A stretch of 64,000 bases of DNA, from assembly GCA_014529385.2 (NCBI GenBank), contig CM043942.1:22650991-22714990 (forward strand). The letters run 5' to 3'. The notes below the pieces were generated by a model. That model searched no databases and was not told the origin of the DNA. It saw nothing but the letters and a program-made list of their open reading frames with translations. Below are positions 12,324 through 24,106 of the stretch, one piece after another. A program made the position numbers and the translations under genes. Positions within the stretch are counted from its first letter, which is position 1. Every line of letters starts with the position of its first letter. This DNA comes from Adiantum capillus-veneris. Its lineage: Eukaryota > Streptophyta > Polypodiopsida > Polypodiales > Pteridaceae.

Positions 12324-14907
12324 GTTTCTATGCTGGAAACTCCAAAAGAGGATGCTCATAGCAAAAGGCTTTTGTTTTTCCTAAGCTAGGAGATATGTAC
12401 ATAGATGTTTATGAGTCGGGTAGCATCCTATACCATGTAAATATGCATGCTTTTCGTAAGTTAATGAAAATCTATATATTCATATACATGATTTTTGTTG
12501 AAAAGTCTGTAAATGAATTCAATGTTTCAACCAATAACAATATAAAAAAACGACGGAAATCAAGAGGAATTAAAATTTTCTACATTCCTAAATGGATTCC
12601 AAAATGTTTTTATTGATGATACCCCCGTGAGCTATCTCCACAATGAGGGGACAATGACCATGCAATGGAGCTTTTACCATGAAGCTCACTGCTTAATAAA
12701 CCTCCTTATTGAGCTTTATAAGATCCACAAGAGGAGTTCAAAAGGCAATAGCATGAACTGGTAAGTTTTGAGAGAGATTAGGCTTTCCTGTAACCAAAAG
12801 AAAAGTGGATTTTTTTTTAATAGATTCAATAATTAGGTCACATTATCTCTAAAGGTGGTATTTGTATGGAACCACAAAAGGTAGAGGTAATAAAAAGATG
12901 GCCTAATCCAAGGAGTCTACATGAGTTGCGAAGCTCTAAAGGTATAAGTGCATACTAGAGATGCTTCATAGGAAAAATTCATGCTTATAGCAGGTCCAAT
13001 ACATGACTTAACAAAAAAGAACGTTAAGTGTACATGGACTACAAAGAGAGAAAAATACTTTTGAAAAGTTCAAAGAGAAACTTATCTCTCAACTTATGCT
13101 TACACTACGGGATCTCTCAAAGCTATTTGAGGTCCAATGTAATGCCTGGATTCATGCCTTCAAGCAAAAATTTGCTTCATGAAGGGAATACCATAGAATA
13201 CAAGATTCAAAGACTCAAATCCAATGAGCAAATGTTGGACATATACAAAAGGAACTACAAGCTGTTTTACATGCCGTTGACACATGGAAGTACTTCTTGC
13301 GGACTCCATCCATGATACAAACCAAGCTCTTCGACAATCAAATGAGGTGTGCAAATTTCTTTTTGCAATTTAAATTTTACATTGCTCACATTGCTGGCAA
13401 GCACAAACATGTAGACGATGCACTTTCCCGATGGCCAAGGGTACATAGGGTATCAATAGCAACTTACAATGAACTATATTTTGTGATAGTTAAATATGCT
13501 TCTAACCTAGGCTTTAGGGATATAATAATAGCCTTTACAAATGGAAGAAAAAGAACCACTCATATGGTTATCTTCCATACCTCAATAGGCTATATCTTCC
13601 TCACTTTCCATGCTCCTCCCATATGCGGGGCAAAAAGGAATTCGAATTTATTCTTTTAGTAATAAAAGCATACTTGTATTGGCTTACCAAGAAACAAGAA
13701 CATACAAGAGTATGTTTCAAATTGTATGGTATACCAAAAGATGAAGTATGATAGAAGGACCATGGCTTGTCAACATCTAATTGTGTCGGATAGAAATCCT
13801 ACCATGACCACTAATTTTTGATAGAGTCTCTATCAGAACTAGAGTAACCCTCTTATGTTGGCCTACTATTCCAACGGATGGCCAAAAGGAAAATCACAAA
13901 ACTAATGATCCTTGATCTACTAAAAGCTTGTGATTCAAGGTAGATCAATGCTCAAAAGGGGAGAAGTACTTACCCTAACAACAGTATGTCTCTAATAACA
14001 TGAACATACTTCTAAGGGGGAAGTACCTTTCGAGGCTAAAGACGGAAGATCCAAAAGTCCCTTGTAGCTTAAGATACCTGGGAAGATCTTCATTGAAAAG
14101 GAGTATAGCCGAGATCAAAACGAATATTTTTAGAAGATTAAACAGGCTATATCCATCTTTTAGCTAGGCAAAAGAGGCTCCTGCCATTAGTCATAAAAGA
14201 GCCTTATCCTTTCAAGAAAAAGAAATCTTTCTTTGGGTCTTACTAAACAATTAAAGTTGCCCAACTATTGGCTCATATATATCATTTTTCATGAGAGCCT
14301 ATTCGAGCCTTATTAAGGAGATCCACCAATAGAGGCTATAAATGTAGACCCATTAGAGATCGAAGATGAAGCAAACGAGCTCCAACCCAAGTTCATCCTT
14401 CGACAGGAACACAAAGTATTAAGAAATGGTAAGACTACTGACAGTATCTTATTTAAGTTAAGAATTATCCTTTCAAAGATGCTAAATGCATGCAAAGAAC
14501 ATAGCTTAAGGATAATATGAACCTTGGTAATGATGCTTACAATGACACAAAAGAGTAAGAAAATGTAAAAGAAATGCATTTTAAATGATCCATGTTTTTG
14601 TCTTATAAAACTCTCTTTTTATGTTTCGTGCACAAATTTTAAGAAGTATGCATACTTAGGATCATGTTTGTGGTGACTACGTCTCCCAAACACCAAGTAG
14701 AACTTGTCACTCTACTTTGGAAGTATGATATGGACTAAAAAGAGCAGACGTGCTTGCGGCAGACAATGTCTCTCAAGCACCAAGTGGATTAGTCATCCAC
14801 TTTGGAATGATGTCGTAGGGTAAAAATGGATCCTCTACCTGCTAAGACCAATGGACTAACGGGTGAGACTTTACCATCTCTACCTCATAGTGGAGGACGA
14901 CTATGAT
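12324..14907 (+). pseudogene. Eroded pol of element A (RNase H and integrase scraps)
   Basis: Only short pieces of pol can be recognised. An RNase H-like stretch at about 13090-13450 keeps SNEQMLDIYKRNYKL, a partner of DEQVLGIYEKELLA in element B, and ends in HVDDALSRWP where B has QVADALSR. Integrase zinc-binding scraps follow. The integrase C-terminus/chromodomain remnant lies at about 14300-14540, where LEIEDEANELQPKFILRQEHKVLR mirrors B. Protease and most of RT are deleted or unrecognisable: gag to RNase H is only about 770 bp here against well over 1.5 kb in B. Frames change repeatedly. Confidence 0.75.
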
Positions 14908-14923
14908 TTCAAGAGAGAGGTAA
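14908..14923 (+). other. Polypurine tract of element A
   Basis: Purine-rich CAAGAGAGAGGTAA directly before the TG of the 3' LTR; primes plus-strand DNA synthesis in LTR retrotransposons. Element B has a nearly identical tract at the matching place. Confidence 0.75.
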
Positions 14924-16771
14924 TGTCATAAAAACTAATATCTAACCAACCCAAATGATTTTCTCAAATTAAACTGATCACTTAATGTGGGAGAATAAAC
15001 GGAAACAAGGGTTAAGATATAGACATGTGCTTATAGATCTATCTCAACATGGGGCCAATGGTAAAGGATCCCAAATGAGAGATGGTCTATCAAAGAGCAA
15101 GGCTAACCAATGGAGCGTAAGACCCTAGGGTTAGCTTCATTGAAGACCTCCAATAATGTGTGTAAAAGTCCTTTGACCTTAGGTAAGCTAGGGCTGAGCT
15201 TGAGGCGAGGGAACCCGACCCAGCTCGAGGTGCTTGTCCTACTTGTCATGCTTGATGACTAAGGTGCTTGATGATTGAGGTGCTTGAGATGCTTGAGGTG
15301 CTTAATAATTGAGATGCTTGAGGTGCTTGACATGCTTGAGATGTTAGGGTTGCATTCGAGGTGAGAACCCAACCCAAGCTTAAAGTGCTTAAGGGCCAAG
15401 CTAGTGGTGGGAACTGGGCCTAGGCATGACGGTTTGAGGTGTCAAAAAGTCAAAGATTCAATCCCTACAACGAGGGGGCAAGCCCTACATGAGGGGGGAT
15501 GAGAGAGAACACCCACACACTCACACAAGGCATGCATGGTACAAAGAAAGCAAAAGGGACACTTGTCAGGTTCCTCCTCATGTTGCCCTCATGGTGTGCC
15601 TAAAGCCTATTGGTTGGCCACCCAAGGGGTCCAATGATAATTTAGGGGATTTAATTAATTTATTTTTCATTTATCAAGTCCTCTCTTCAAAAGGGGAAGG
15701 GGGGACACTTGTCTCAAGGCTACCCTTGCTGCTTGTAATTCCTCCTGCTTATGATTGGCTAGGCCTGGAGGGGTCCAATGAGCTTCAAGCATGAGCTACA
15801 AGGGGGGGTCGACCCAAGCAAGCTAAGGGGTTGCTTAGCGGATATACTCACCCACACACACTCACAAACACTCTCACTGTGTGCTAGGCAAGGTGCAAGA
15901 GCTCCATCTCCTTCTCCAAGCTCCTTGAGAAGTTGAGAGCCTACACCAACACTCTTGGCTATGGAATGTAAATCCAACCAAGAGCTATGCTTCAATGCTT
16001 AAGCTTTCCATCTTCATTACTATGCTATTATGTATGCTAAGCAAGAAGAGTGATGATAAGTGAGGAATTATGTCTTTCTCCTATGGAATACTTCTTCTTC
16101 CTCTTCCCTACCCTCATTCCCTGCTAGCTCTCTCCACCTTCGAAGGTGTTTGAGGTCTTGGGACTGAGGCTTGGGATAGTTAATGCTTTCCACAAAGTGC
16201 ATGTTATGCTTTATTGCAAGAAGGCTAATGGTTTATTGCAAGTAGGTTAGTTACTTAATGCATGTAGATTAATTGTATTGCAAGGTAGATTAATTGTTGC
16301 TTTAGGCACAAGTTGATGCATAAAAGTATACATCCTCATGCACTCAAATGATTTAGGGAACACAAAGACTAATGATGTTCACAAGTTCTTGATTTTTTTC
16401 AAGCTAAGATTGATTGTTGATATTATGCAAAAGCTTGGTGTATGAAGCTTCCATCTCCATACTGTCAAAGAGGTCTCAAGGAACACAAAGATTGTATTGT
16501 ACCAAGTCTCTCTTAATGAGAGAATCTATAATACAAATGCCTTTTGGAGGGGGGACCGGCTCCACATAAATTCGGTCCTCAACTGTTGTCATATTCTCTA
16601 AACTCTCTCACTCTCTCTCTCTCTTGAAAAAGTATTGCTCATGCCTAGTTAATTAAGTGTTATGATTGAGTTGCTACTACCAATTAAGTTCACCCTCTAT
16701 GCTCTCAAAGTTGCTCACTCTAATTCTCTTAATTCCGCTATTCTCTAAGTTCATAGGCCATTTCCATTACA
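14924..16771 (+). repeat. 3' LTR of element A
   Basis: Full-length partner of the 5' LTR, TGTCATAAAA to CCATTACA. Scattered substitutions and one short minisatellite-unit indel are the only differences I see. It is followed by GAAG, the right copy of the target site. Confidence 0.95.
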
Positions 16772-16967
16772 GAAGTGTAGGCTCATTTGAGTGCATTGGA
16801 TGAAAATGGTGCCAGATTTAGGCTTCAGAGTGTCTGAAACAGTAGATATGAAGGGATTTTGGGTTTTTGTGATCCAAATGTGATCAAACTTGATCGGTAG
16901 GCTTGTCACAACATGTACTATGGTCCCATAAGGTTAAAGTTGAAATTTGAGCTTATTGTGGTGGAAA

Positions 16968-16990
16968 AATAAACACTCACGATTATTAAC
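16968..16990. repeat. Degenerate dyad, ACGATTATTAAC half-site
   Basis: Only the right half of the palindrome is well kept; it sits where the I leader has its first dyad (29237). Confidence 0.5.
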
Positions 16991-17193
16991 TTTTTCATCA
17001 ATTTTTGCAAGCTCGTTCTAGACATTGTATAGAGCCTCTGTGTGAGATATGGGATGATTTGGATCAAAAAATGTGACCATTAATTTAAAATTTGGATAGA
17101 AGAGCCTTAAGTGCGGTTTTTGACAAAATCCTAATTATCTTGATCTTTTGGGCTCATACTTGACATATGGCATGTGATAGATGCTGCACAAAA

Positions 17194-17215
17194 GTAAATA
17201 ATTGCAATTATTTAC
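17194..17215. repeat. Perfect 22-bp palindrome
   Basis: GTAAATAATTG is followed directly by its exact reverse complement. It is the most symmetrical member of the dyad family in this window. Confidence 0.9.
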
Positions 17216-17300
17216 AACAGTCACTTTTTTTGCATGAAAAGATAATTTTATGACCTACACATCTTTAATACATCTAAAACAAGTCCTAAAATAAATTTGG

Positions 17301-18392
17301 TAAGGTTTGGTCGTGTCGGTATCACTTTGTGCTCTTATCGACTTTGAAATCACCGATTTGTTACTTCTTGGTGTGTAGAGTTGTTTGGTCACTTTTGAAG
17401 CCATGGACTTGTCCGCTATATAGTCCTGATGCTACTCATCCAGTTTGGGCTCATTCGGAGTCAATTGACTCCATATGTCAAATTTGACACTTTGTAGTCT
17501 TCGAGCTATTTCCTTCTGTTTGAGATCTTGCCTTCACTGTTTTCTATAGACCTCATGGAGTCAGAATCCAATTTTGACATGTGGCCAAAACCTAGATTTG
17601 TCAAATGGTCATCTTATGATATGGAAGTGTTCTACTATCTAGGGGCATGCTAGATAGTTCAAGTCTCGTCCAATTCGGTTGGGTTGACAGGCCGCTAGGG
17701 TCATTTCTCTATCGTAGGAATCCGTACACATCTGTGATTCTATCATGGGCCTAGACTTGCTACCCGACCTTATAGAAACATTCTTTGATGAGTTTAGAAC
17801 TTACCCCTCATGTCTCGTGTGAGACGACGCTAAAAATGGACGATTGTGGACTCCGAAAATCGTCGCGCGAAGAAGGTAGAAAGCTCTATCCTCCAAGAGT
17901 GACTAGTGGAAATGAGGTTATTTTGGGCCACCTAACATATTTATACTAAGACTTCCCAAACTATTTTCCCCCAGATTCCTATTAGTCCTACTAAGCTGTG
18001 AAATCTACGTTAAACTCAAAAAAATTCTCAATCGGACTCTGTTTGCTCATTCTGCAAGAATTTGCAGAAACAGGCCTTGACAGCCTAATTTAGGCTTCCC
18101 GCTTTCGTTTGTCGTTTTGATTGAAATTTTTTGTGTCTGTCCATCTTGTTCTTCTAATCATCAACGTATCTTCAGTTTCTCCATCTGAACTCATTTGCTA
18201 TTTATTATTAATTTTTGACATGTTTATTGAAAAATCAAAGAAAATAATTAAATGCACTAAAAAAGAAATTTGAAAAATTAACATGTAAGAAAATCCGTTG
18301 AAAAACATTGCTTTATTACTTTTTGGTGGATTTCTCCTTTTTAAACTCCAATATCAAGTAAAATTGATGAAAATAAGCAAAAAGGCTATTTT
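17301..18392. other. Non-coding AT-rich DNA
   Basis: No ORF of recognisable family, no direct or inverted repeat of note. Probably old LTR or untranslated sequence of J or I. Confidence 0.5.
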
Positions 18393-18396
18393 TTAA

Positions 18397-19707
18397 CACT
18401 AGGTTGGTAATGGGACACTTTTATGTCCTGTTAAGTGACCATTTTCCTTGAATTATGTCAAGAGTTTCAAAATGGATTTTGAGGTGCTATCTATCTAGAA
18501 AGTTGTCTCATGAGCTGAAAAAAACTCGACATTTTTTTGGAATATCAATTTCATCTTTAACCTTGTCCTTGCACAACATTTCACAACCTAAACTGTGTGA
18601 AAAAACGGGTCCTGTTTTTGGCTTTTTGCAACTATACCACTCTAGAATTCATGTTTGTGAGGTCTATAATGCTAGAGAACTATCTTTAGTAGTCCTCAAC
18701 ATGTCCTAATGCTTCTAGGGAGAAATAAATGTTAAAGTTGTAAGTTATGACCAAATTACAAAAATTGTCAAATCCTGTTTTTTAGGCAATTTTAGCTCTT
18801 CTATGATTTTTTTGGTGGCTTTCATGATATCCAAATGCAGTTTTGATTTTCTATGTCGTATATTGTAACATAAAGCTAATATTCCTTGAGTTTTGGGGCA
18901 CCTAATACCCTATTTTGCATAGTAGACAACGATGGTTGATTTTTTCAATTATAGAAGAAAACGAAACATTCTAGTATATCAAGTATATCTTTTCCAATAT
19001 TGTTAGTTTCTTGTGACAACTACATGCATTTTGTAGGTAGTAACCATATCTAGTCATAAGGATCAAATTTGGCTAGATATTGAATAGTTTCTATGGGATT
19101 CTACAACTCATAATGTTGAACCCAGTTTTTTCATGTTTGCTGTATTTAGCACTTCATCTTTGTCCCCAAGATTCCCCTTGGTAAGAGATGTATTATTCTT
19201 TTGACATGCTCCATGGCTCCTTATGAACCCAAAGGACAATAGGGAACTAAGAAAACATGCATATATTATTTGTATTGAGCGTGGCTATAGAAACTTTGAT
19301 GATAGCTTTGCAGAATGGTGAAAATTCAACTTTTTTGTACCTATTTCTTTTGGCAAAACAAAAAATAGTGAGTGAGAAGCAATCATATGTTGTGATCACC
19401 AACCCATTGAAGTTAACTAGGGAATTAATCTCAAGTCCTACAAAAATCCCTAATCTTATTTTTATGCAACAAAACGTAAGAAATGACTGTTTTGATGAAA
19501 ATGTATTGGTCCATCAACTTTGGAGGCTTGGTGTGACCAAAAGATGAGAAATTTTACAAGTTTCTTATTTTTTCCATGTGTAGTAGGCCTTGAACTATAA
19601 CCTCATGAAAGGATTTTACAAAATGAGTGGATCTACTATGGTTTTGGAGGGTTTTTTCAAAACCCTGAAAGGACACTTTTATGTCCTGTTAGGTTACCAA
19701 CCTAGTG
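18397..19707. mobile_element. 1.3-kb inverted-repeat element flanked by TTAA
   Basis: The ends are a perfect 14-bp terminal inverted repeat (CACTAGGTTGGTAA), each directly flanked by TTAA (18393-18396 and 19708-19711). Just inside each end lies GGACACTTTTATGTCC, which can fold into a small hairpin (18413-18428, 19671-19686). A 28-bp block containing it (18413-18440 and 19671-19698) is repeated in direct orientation with two mismatches. No transposase is visible in the 1.3 kb; the two short open frames match nothing. A TTAA duplication is the mark of piggyBac-type transposition, so I infer a non-autonomous piggyBac-like element. Because TTAA is its own reverse complement, it could instead be part of the inverted repeat. 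Confidence 0.6.
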
Positions 19708-19711
19708 TTAA

Positions 19712-20073
19712 TGTATTTTTTGATAGTATATACACTATTTACACTCATCGGGGAGATGTTATCAATTAAAATTCCCCTGTTGATGATTTTTTAAGGACAT
19801 CATTATGTAATTTTGCAAAAAATCACACATTAACATCCAGCTTTTTTCCCCCCTCTTCAAACATTGCCCTTAATTACTGAAGTTCCCTTCCACCCCTCCT
19901 AGATGGAGTACTCCAAGACGACTGTGTGCATGGGTTGAACAATTGTGTCTATGCATAGCCGTGGTTGGCTCTATCATGCTTTGAAGATCAATGCAATTCA
20001 AACCAATATGATGTGCAAGAGTTGGGTCTTGAGTAGTTAACTCAAGGGTTTGCGTGGTCGATTTTTCATGTTG
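19712..20073. other. Non-coding stretch 3' of element I
   Basis: AT-rich with a short C run; no coding or repeat feature is recognised. By position it is the 3' untranslated or LTR part of element I. Confidence 0.4.
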
Positions 20074-21017
20074 TTATTTTCCAAATAGCAGATTCTGTAA
20101 TTTGTGTGCTCTTTGTCTGATTGTACCATTTGGATGCTTTGGCCCACTGATTTTCTGAGCTATAGGTATTAATGATGATGGTTGCTGAGCTTTAAATCTC
20201 CATTGGTATTTTGGTTTTTCGTTGATGAGTTGTTGTGGTTGAGTTCTTTGAGATTCAACTTTCCACTGCTTCATCGGCTTTACAGTTTATGGAGAAGATA
20301 AATACTCCTTTGGTTTCCAAACCTATCTAGTGCTAGTTTCTCTTCTGAAAGATGTTTTTCTCTGAGTTATCAGATGTGAAACTTTTTTCAGTATGGTAGA
20401 TGAGTTTTTGGGCACCCAAATTTGAGACGGATTGTCCTTGATTTGTGCTTTTGGTACCCAAATTTGCATGACTCCTTGCATGCTTCTTGTAGCATTTTCT
20501 TGTCTAGAGGAGGAAGAAGATTGATTACTCCCTGGTTTCTTTTGTGGGCGACCTCTTTTCCATTCCTCTTTGCTCGGTGCAATTGGAACTAAGAGTTGTC
20601 CTCCTTTAAGTGACAGCTTGAGTTTATTGGTGTCCCAATCTGGTACTGCCTTGTATGTCCACATCCATGAGATTCCAAGAATCATTGTTTCATTCATATT
20701 TCCATTTGATATGCATACAAATTGATGAGGGCATGAACATCCATGTACTATCACATTCAAGTTGATAACTTCTAATGCCGGTGTCAGATTTTTATTGCAT
20801 TCTTGATAGTAGATATTCTCGATGCTAAAGACTGATTCGTAGCTTTTTTGTAAGTGGAATAAATGATTGCATTCATTCGAGCTCCGGTATCTACCAGTGC
20901 ATTTGTGCTATGATTGTTCACTTGTACTTTGATGCAAAGGTCCGTTCCATCCAACCATTCATCATCTGTTGATACTGCATCATTTTGTAATTCATATAGT
21001 CTGTCATCTGTTTCCAA
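20074..21017 (-). pseudogene. Second retropepsin-like domain after the integrase of element I
   Basis: Read downstream of the integrase C-terminus, this segment shows NALVDTGARMNAI (around 20910), a retropepsin active-site loop with DTG. About 70 residues later comes ETMILGISWMWTYKAVPDWD (around 20670), matching the ILG-x-x-W block that closes Ty3-type proteases. So a whole protease-like fold is present, split by one frameshift between 21017 and 20760. A Ser/Gln/Arg-rich tail follows with the short repeat QIWVPK twice (around 20455 and 20415). The first part lies in the same frame as the integrase C-terminus at 21641-21399. The normal protease of this element is separate, upstream of RT at about 25734-25060. 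Confidence 0.65.
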
Positions 21018-21059
21018 AGTGTGGATGGGAATAGGTGTTTGCTGATTTCTGAAAGCAGC

Positions 21060-22441
21060 TTTCCTCTTGACTACTCAAAGTCGAGCTTCCCTTTGAGCCT
21101 CATCAATAACCTATTGTTGTTTAATCTTTCTTTGCTTTGCTGCATGCATTTTCTCTAGCAAGTCATTGGTAAGTGGCAAATGGTACTTCTTTAAGCGGCA
21201 TCCACTAATCTAGTTAGCCATTGGTTCACCATCTAGTGTGGACAACTTGATTGTTCCACTTGGAGATATGTCTTCAATGATAAAAGGTCCATTTCTCTTT
21301 CTCTTGAACTTGGGAATGTGTTGCTTAAGGGAATATACTAAACCTAGGCCCTTTTTTGAAAAAAACATTGACTACATGTGAATCAAAAAAGCTTTTTTTC
21401 AGTTTTGTGCATAGATGTGAGCTACAGCTATTTTCCTTTGCTCATCAAGATTTTCTAAATCTTCAAGCCTCCTTAACAATTCATGTTCGGTCCACTCAAG
21501 ATCTTTAGCTACTCTAAGTGTTAGCAATAGAAATCCTATTGGTAGTATGGCATCAAGACCATAAACAAGATTAAAGTGTGTAGCAATTAAAGTTGTCTTG
21601 AATGAAACTCCATAGGCCCATAGAGCGGCATGTAGATTCATTTCCCAATCAGTTCATCCTGAACTAACCACTTTAGTCCATACCGAGCTAAGAATTTTAT
21701 TCGTGTGCTCATTTGGTCCATTTTCTTGTGGATGATATGGAGCAGATTTGTTATGGATAACCATAAATTCATTCAGCAGATACTCAATTACCTCATTGAG
21801 GAAATGAGTTCCCTATCACTAACAATTTCTATTGGAAGTCCATATCTTGTGAATACATTCTCATACAAGAATGCGGTTGTGGTTCTAGCATCATTTTTTC
21901 TGGTTGCCTTAGCCTCTACCCACTTTGTCAAATAGTCCGTAGCTACAATGATATATTGAGCTTGAGTTCTATAAGCAAGTGGTTGTATTGGTCCAACAAA
22001 ATCTATGTCCCATTTTGCAAAAGGTCTAGCCCCCATCATTGGTCTTAAAGGCATGCTATTTACCCTGGTTGGTAGTTTTTCTCATCGGCATGCATCACAC
22101 CTTCAAACATATTCTTTGGCATCTGCAAAAAGTGTTGGCCACCATATGCATGTCATTAAGATTGCTCTAGTAGTGGTTTCACTAGAAAAGTGACGTCCAG
22201 CTAATCGAGCATGTGCTTGTTCTAGAATGTGGATATATTTGTCTTCATTTGCACAAAGATGCAAATGTTGATCCTTTCCTCTTTGATATAGTTGGTTTCC
22301 AATAAGAGCATAGTCTCTTGCTTCAGTTTCAATAGCTCTTTGGCAGTGTTTACTCATATCCTCCGGAAAGGTTCTACTTGATAAGTAAGTAACTAGATAG
22401 TTACTCCACTTAGGAACAAGTGAAATTTGAAATAATGTCAC
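21060..22441 (-). pseudogene. Integrase of element I
   Basis: The zinc-binding N-terminal region lies at 22441-22103 (ILEQAHARLAGRHFSSETTTRAIL, then WWPTLFADAKEYV, followed by the Cys pair). The catalytic core follows at 22054-21788: KWDIDFVGPIQP holds the first Asp and IEIVSDRE the second. The C-terminal part at 21641-21399 contains the glutamate-side helix region and ELLRRLEDLENLDEQRK. The small C-terminal beta domain (GPFIIEDISPSGTIKL, around 21270) is in the same frame. The integrase joins element cDNA into the genome. Frames change between core and C-terminus, and stops are present, so it is inactive. Confidence 0.8.
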
Positions 22442-22589
22442 ATCAGGTATGGGTGCTTATTTCTGGCAATGAAGACAGTTTTTCACAATTGAGTGAACAT
22501 GGTTGGCCAAAATACTCCAAGTCTCAAGACCCGTTGCATAGTTTGGTCTTCCACAAAGTGAAGCCCTACTATGGTAATGTGTGCTTGAC

Positions 22590-23213
22590 TTAGGTGTTGG
22601 GTTTTCTCCTCAGGATTAATACACAAAAGCAATATTCCATCTCAGTTTCTTTTGTATAGCCTTCCAGCTGGTAATTAAAACATAGCCAATTGCCAATTAA
22701 TCCGGGTGTAACAGGAAGTGGTATTTGAGAATCCACTTGAACTATGGTCATCAATGAAACCATATTTACTGACCAACGGGGTATCATTTCCACGAAGAAC
22801 AAATATGAATCTGGTAGATCATTGTCTATCCCTTTTGGTGGTTCTCCTGAAATAATCCTTGATAAAGATCTGCTCTTGGTGTGTGGTGCCCTTTTTTACA
22901 ACTATTGTGAAATCAAATTCAAAAAGAATGATGAACCATCTCACTATTCTCCCTGTGTTGCATGGCTTGTTGGCCATGTACAATAAAGCTTGGTGAACAC
23001 AAATTTGTTGGCTAATAGGTAATGTCTATACTTTTTTACGGCATAGATCATCCCTAGTCCTTCTCTTGTGGCGGTTATATAGCTTTTCTCTGCCACATTC
23101 AACTGTCTACTAGCATAAGAAATAGGAAAATCAATTTTTTTGTCTCCTGGTTAAGCTAATATACATTCAATGGCAAAATTAAAAGCATCTACATGTACAT
23201 GGAATATCTTATT
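22590..23213 (-). pseudogene. RNase H region of element I
   Basis: A weak but ordered RNase H: VHVDAFNFAIECIL (first Asp, around 23180), EKSYITATREGLGMIYAVKKYRHYLL (catalytic Glu region, around 23075), then decayed sequence to 22590. Several stops. RNase H removes the RNA template strand during reverse transcription. Confidence 0.65.
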
Positions 23214-24106
23214 TCAATTTGGTGCTTTCAATATTGGGGCTGAATTGAGAGCATGTTTAAGCTTCATGAAGAATTCTTCACACTCATCAGTCCATACAAA
23301 GAGTGTAATCAGACCATACATGGGTTTTGCGATTATGGCATACATGTAAATAAATCGTCTGTAATATCCACAATGTCCCATGAAATCCTGAACCCCTTTG
23401 ACTGTTGTTGGTCTAGGCAATCCAGCAATAACACAAATTTTATCCATATCGATCGATGTGCCATTTTTAGACACTATATGTCCAAGAATTTTTCCTTGTC
23501 TGCCCATGAATGTGCACTTTTCAGGATTTAAGCAAATCCTATAAAGTCTATATTTTTTGAATACCTTTTCGAGATGTTCAAAATGGTCAGCTCAAATTGA
23601 TGAATGTACACATAAATCATCCATATATATACTTCCAAGAAATTCCTAAGATATTCTTTGAAAGCATGGCTCATCAATCTTTGAAAGGTGGCAGGAGCAT
23701 TAGTTAATCCAAAAGGCATAACCCTATAGGCAAAAATACCCCATTCAACTGCGAAGGCAGTTTTATGATGATCTTTGGGATCAACCAAAAGTTGATTGTA
23801 CCCTAAAAATCCGTCTAAGAAGCTGCAAGCTTCTTTTCCTACAACTCATTCTAAAACATGCTTGGTGATTGAAAGAGGGTAGTTTTCTCTAATGGTGGCT
23901 GCATTCACTTTTTTGAGATTGACACACACTCTTAATTTTCCATTTTTCTTGGGTACCACCACAATTGGAGACACCCAATATGTGTGTCCAATTTCATAAA
24001 TGAATTCAACTTCCTTGAGCTTTTCTATCTCTTCCTTTATCTTTTTGGCAAATGTTTCATTATAAGTATATGGGTGTTGTTTACTTGGCTTCATATCATC
24101 TCTCAT
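23214..24106 (-). pseudogene. Reverse transcriptase of element I
   Basis: The RT starts with KEEIEKLKEVEFIYEI and VVVPKKNGKLRVCVNLKKVN (24106-23846), continues through [24 protein letters not shown] (23788-23528) and ends with GKILGHIVSKNGTSIDMDKI and FMGHCGYYRRFI (23507-23214). In the frame of the middle block the catalytic motif reads YIWMIYVY. One frame over, the same bases read YMDDL, so a single-base frameshift sits exactly at the active site and the original YxDD is still recognisable. The order and motifs are typical Ty3/gypsy. Confidence 0.85.

Larger units (their letters stand above)
8621..16771 (+). mobile_element. Element A: Ty3/gypsy chromovirus with open gag and eroded pol
   Basis: A complete LTR-to-LTR insertion of about 8.15 kb. 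It has two LTRs of about 1.85 kb with TG...CA ends, a TGGTATCAGAGC primer-binding site directly after the 5' LTR, an uninterrupted gag, a degenerate pol and a purine-rich tract before the 3' LTR. It interrupts the leader of J. The LTRs look about 97-98% alike by eye, whereas pol is unreadable in one frame, so the element was probably already pol-defective when it inserted. Element B (43909-53863, minus) is a relative with a much better preserved pol and shows what A has lost. The C-terminal remnant aligns with B's chromodomain region, hence the chromovirus call. Confidence 0.9.
16772..17300 (-). promoter_or_regulatory. Leader of element J, part 2
   Basis: Continuation of the sequence interrupted by element A. 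It aligns loosely with the leader of element I at 29130-29420: both have AAACTTGA(C/T)C followed by a GGCTTGT-like block, a first dyad, a T-rich stretch with GCTTGTTCT or GCTCGTTCT, then a second dyad followed by a run of T and GCAA or GCAT. I infer that J and I share an old LTR/leader type. No LTR end was found. Confidence 0.4.

Noticed and set aside
18397-19707. Interpretation as a CACTA transposon
   Set aside because: The tips begin CACTA, but the 3-bp flanks (TAA left, TTA right) are not a direct duplication, whereas TTAA matches on both sides. Kept as an alternative only.
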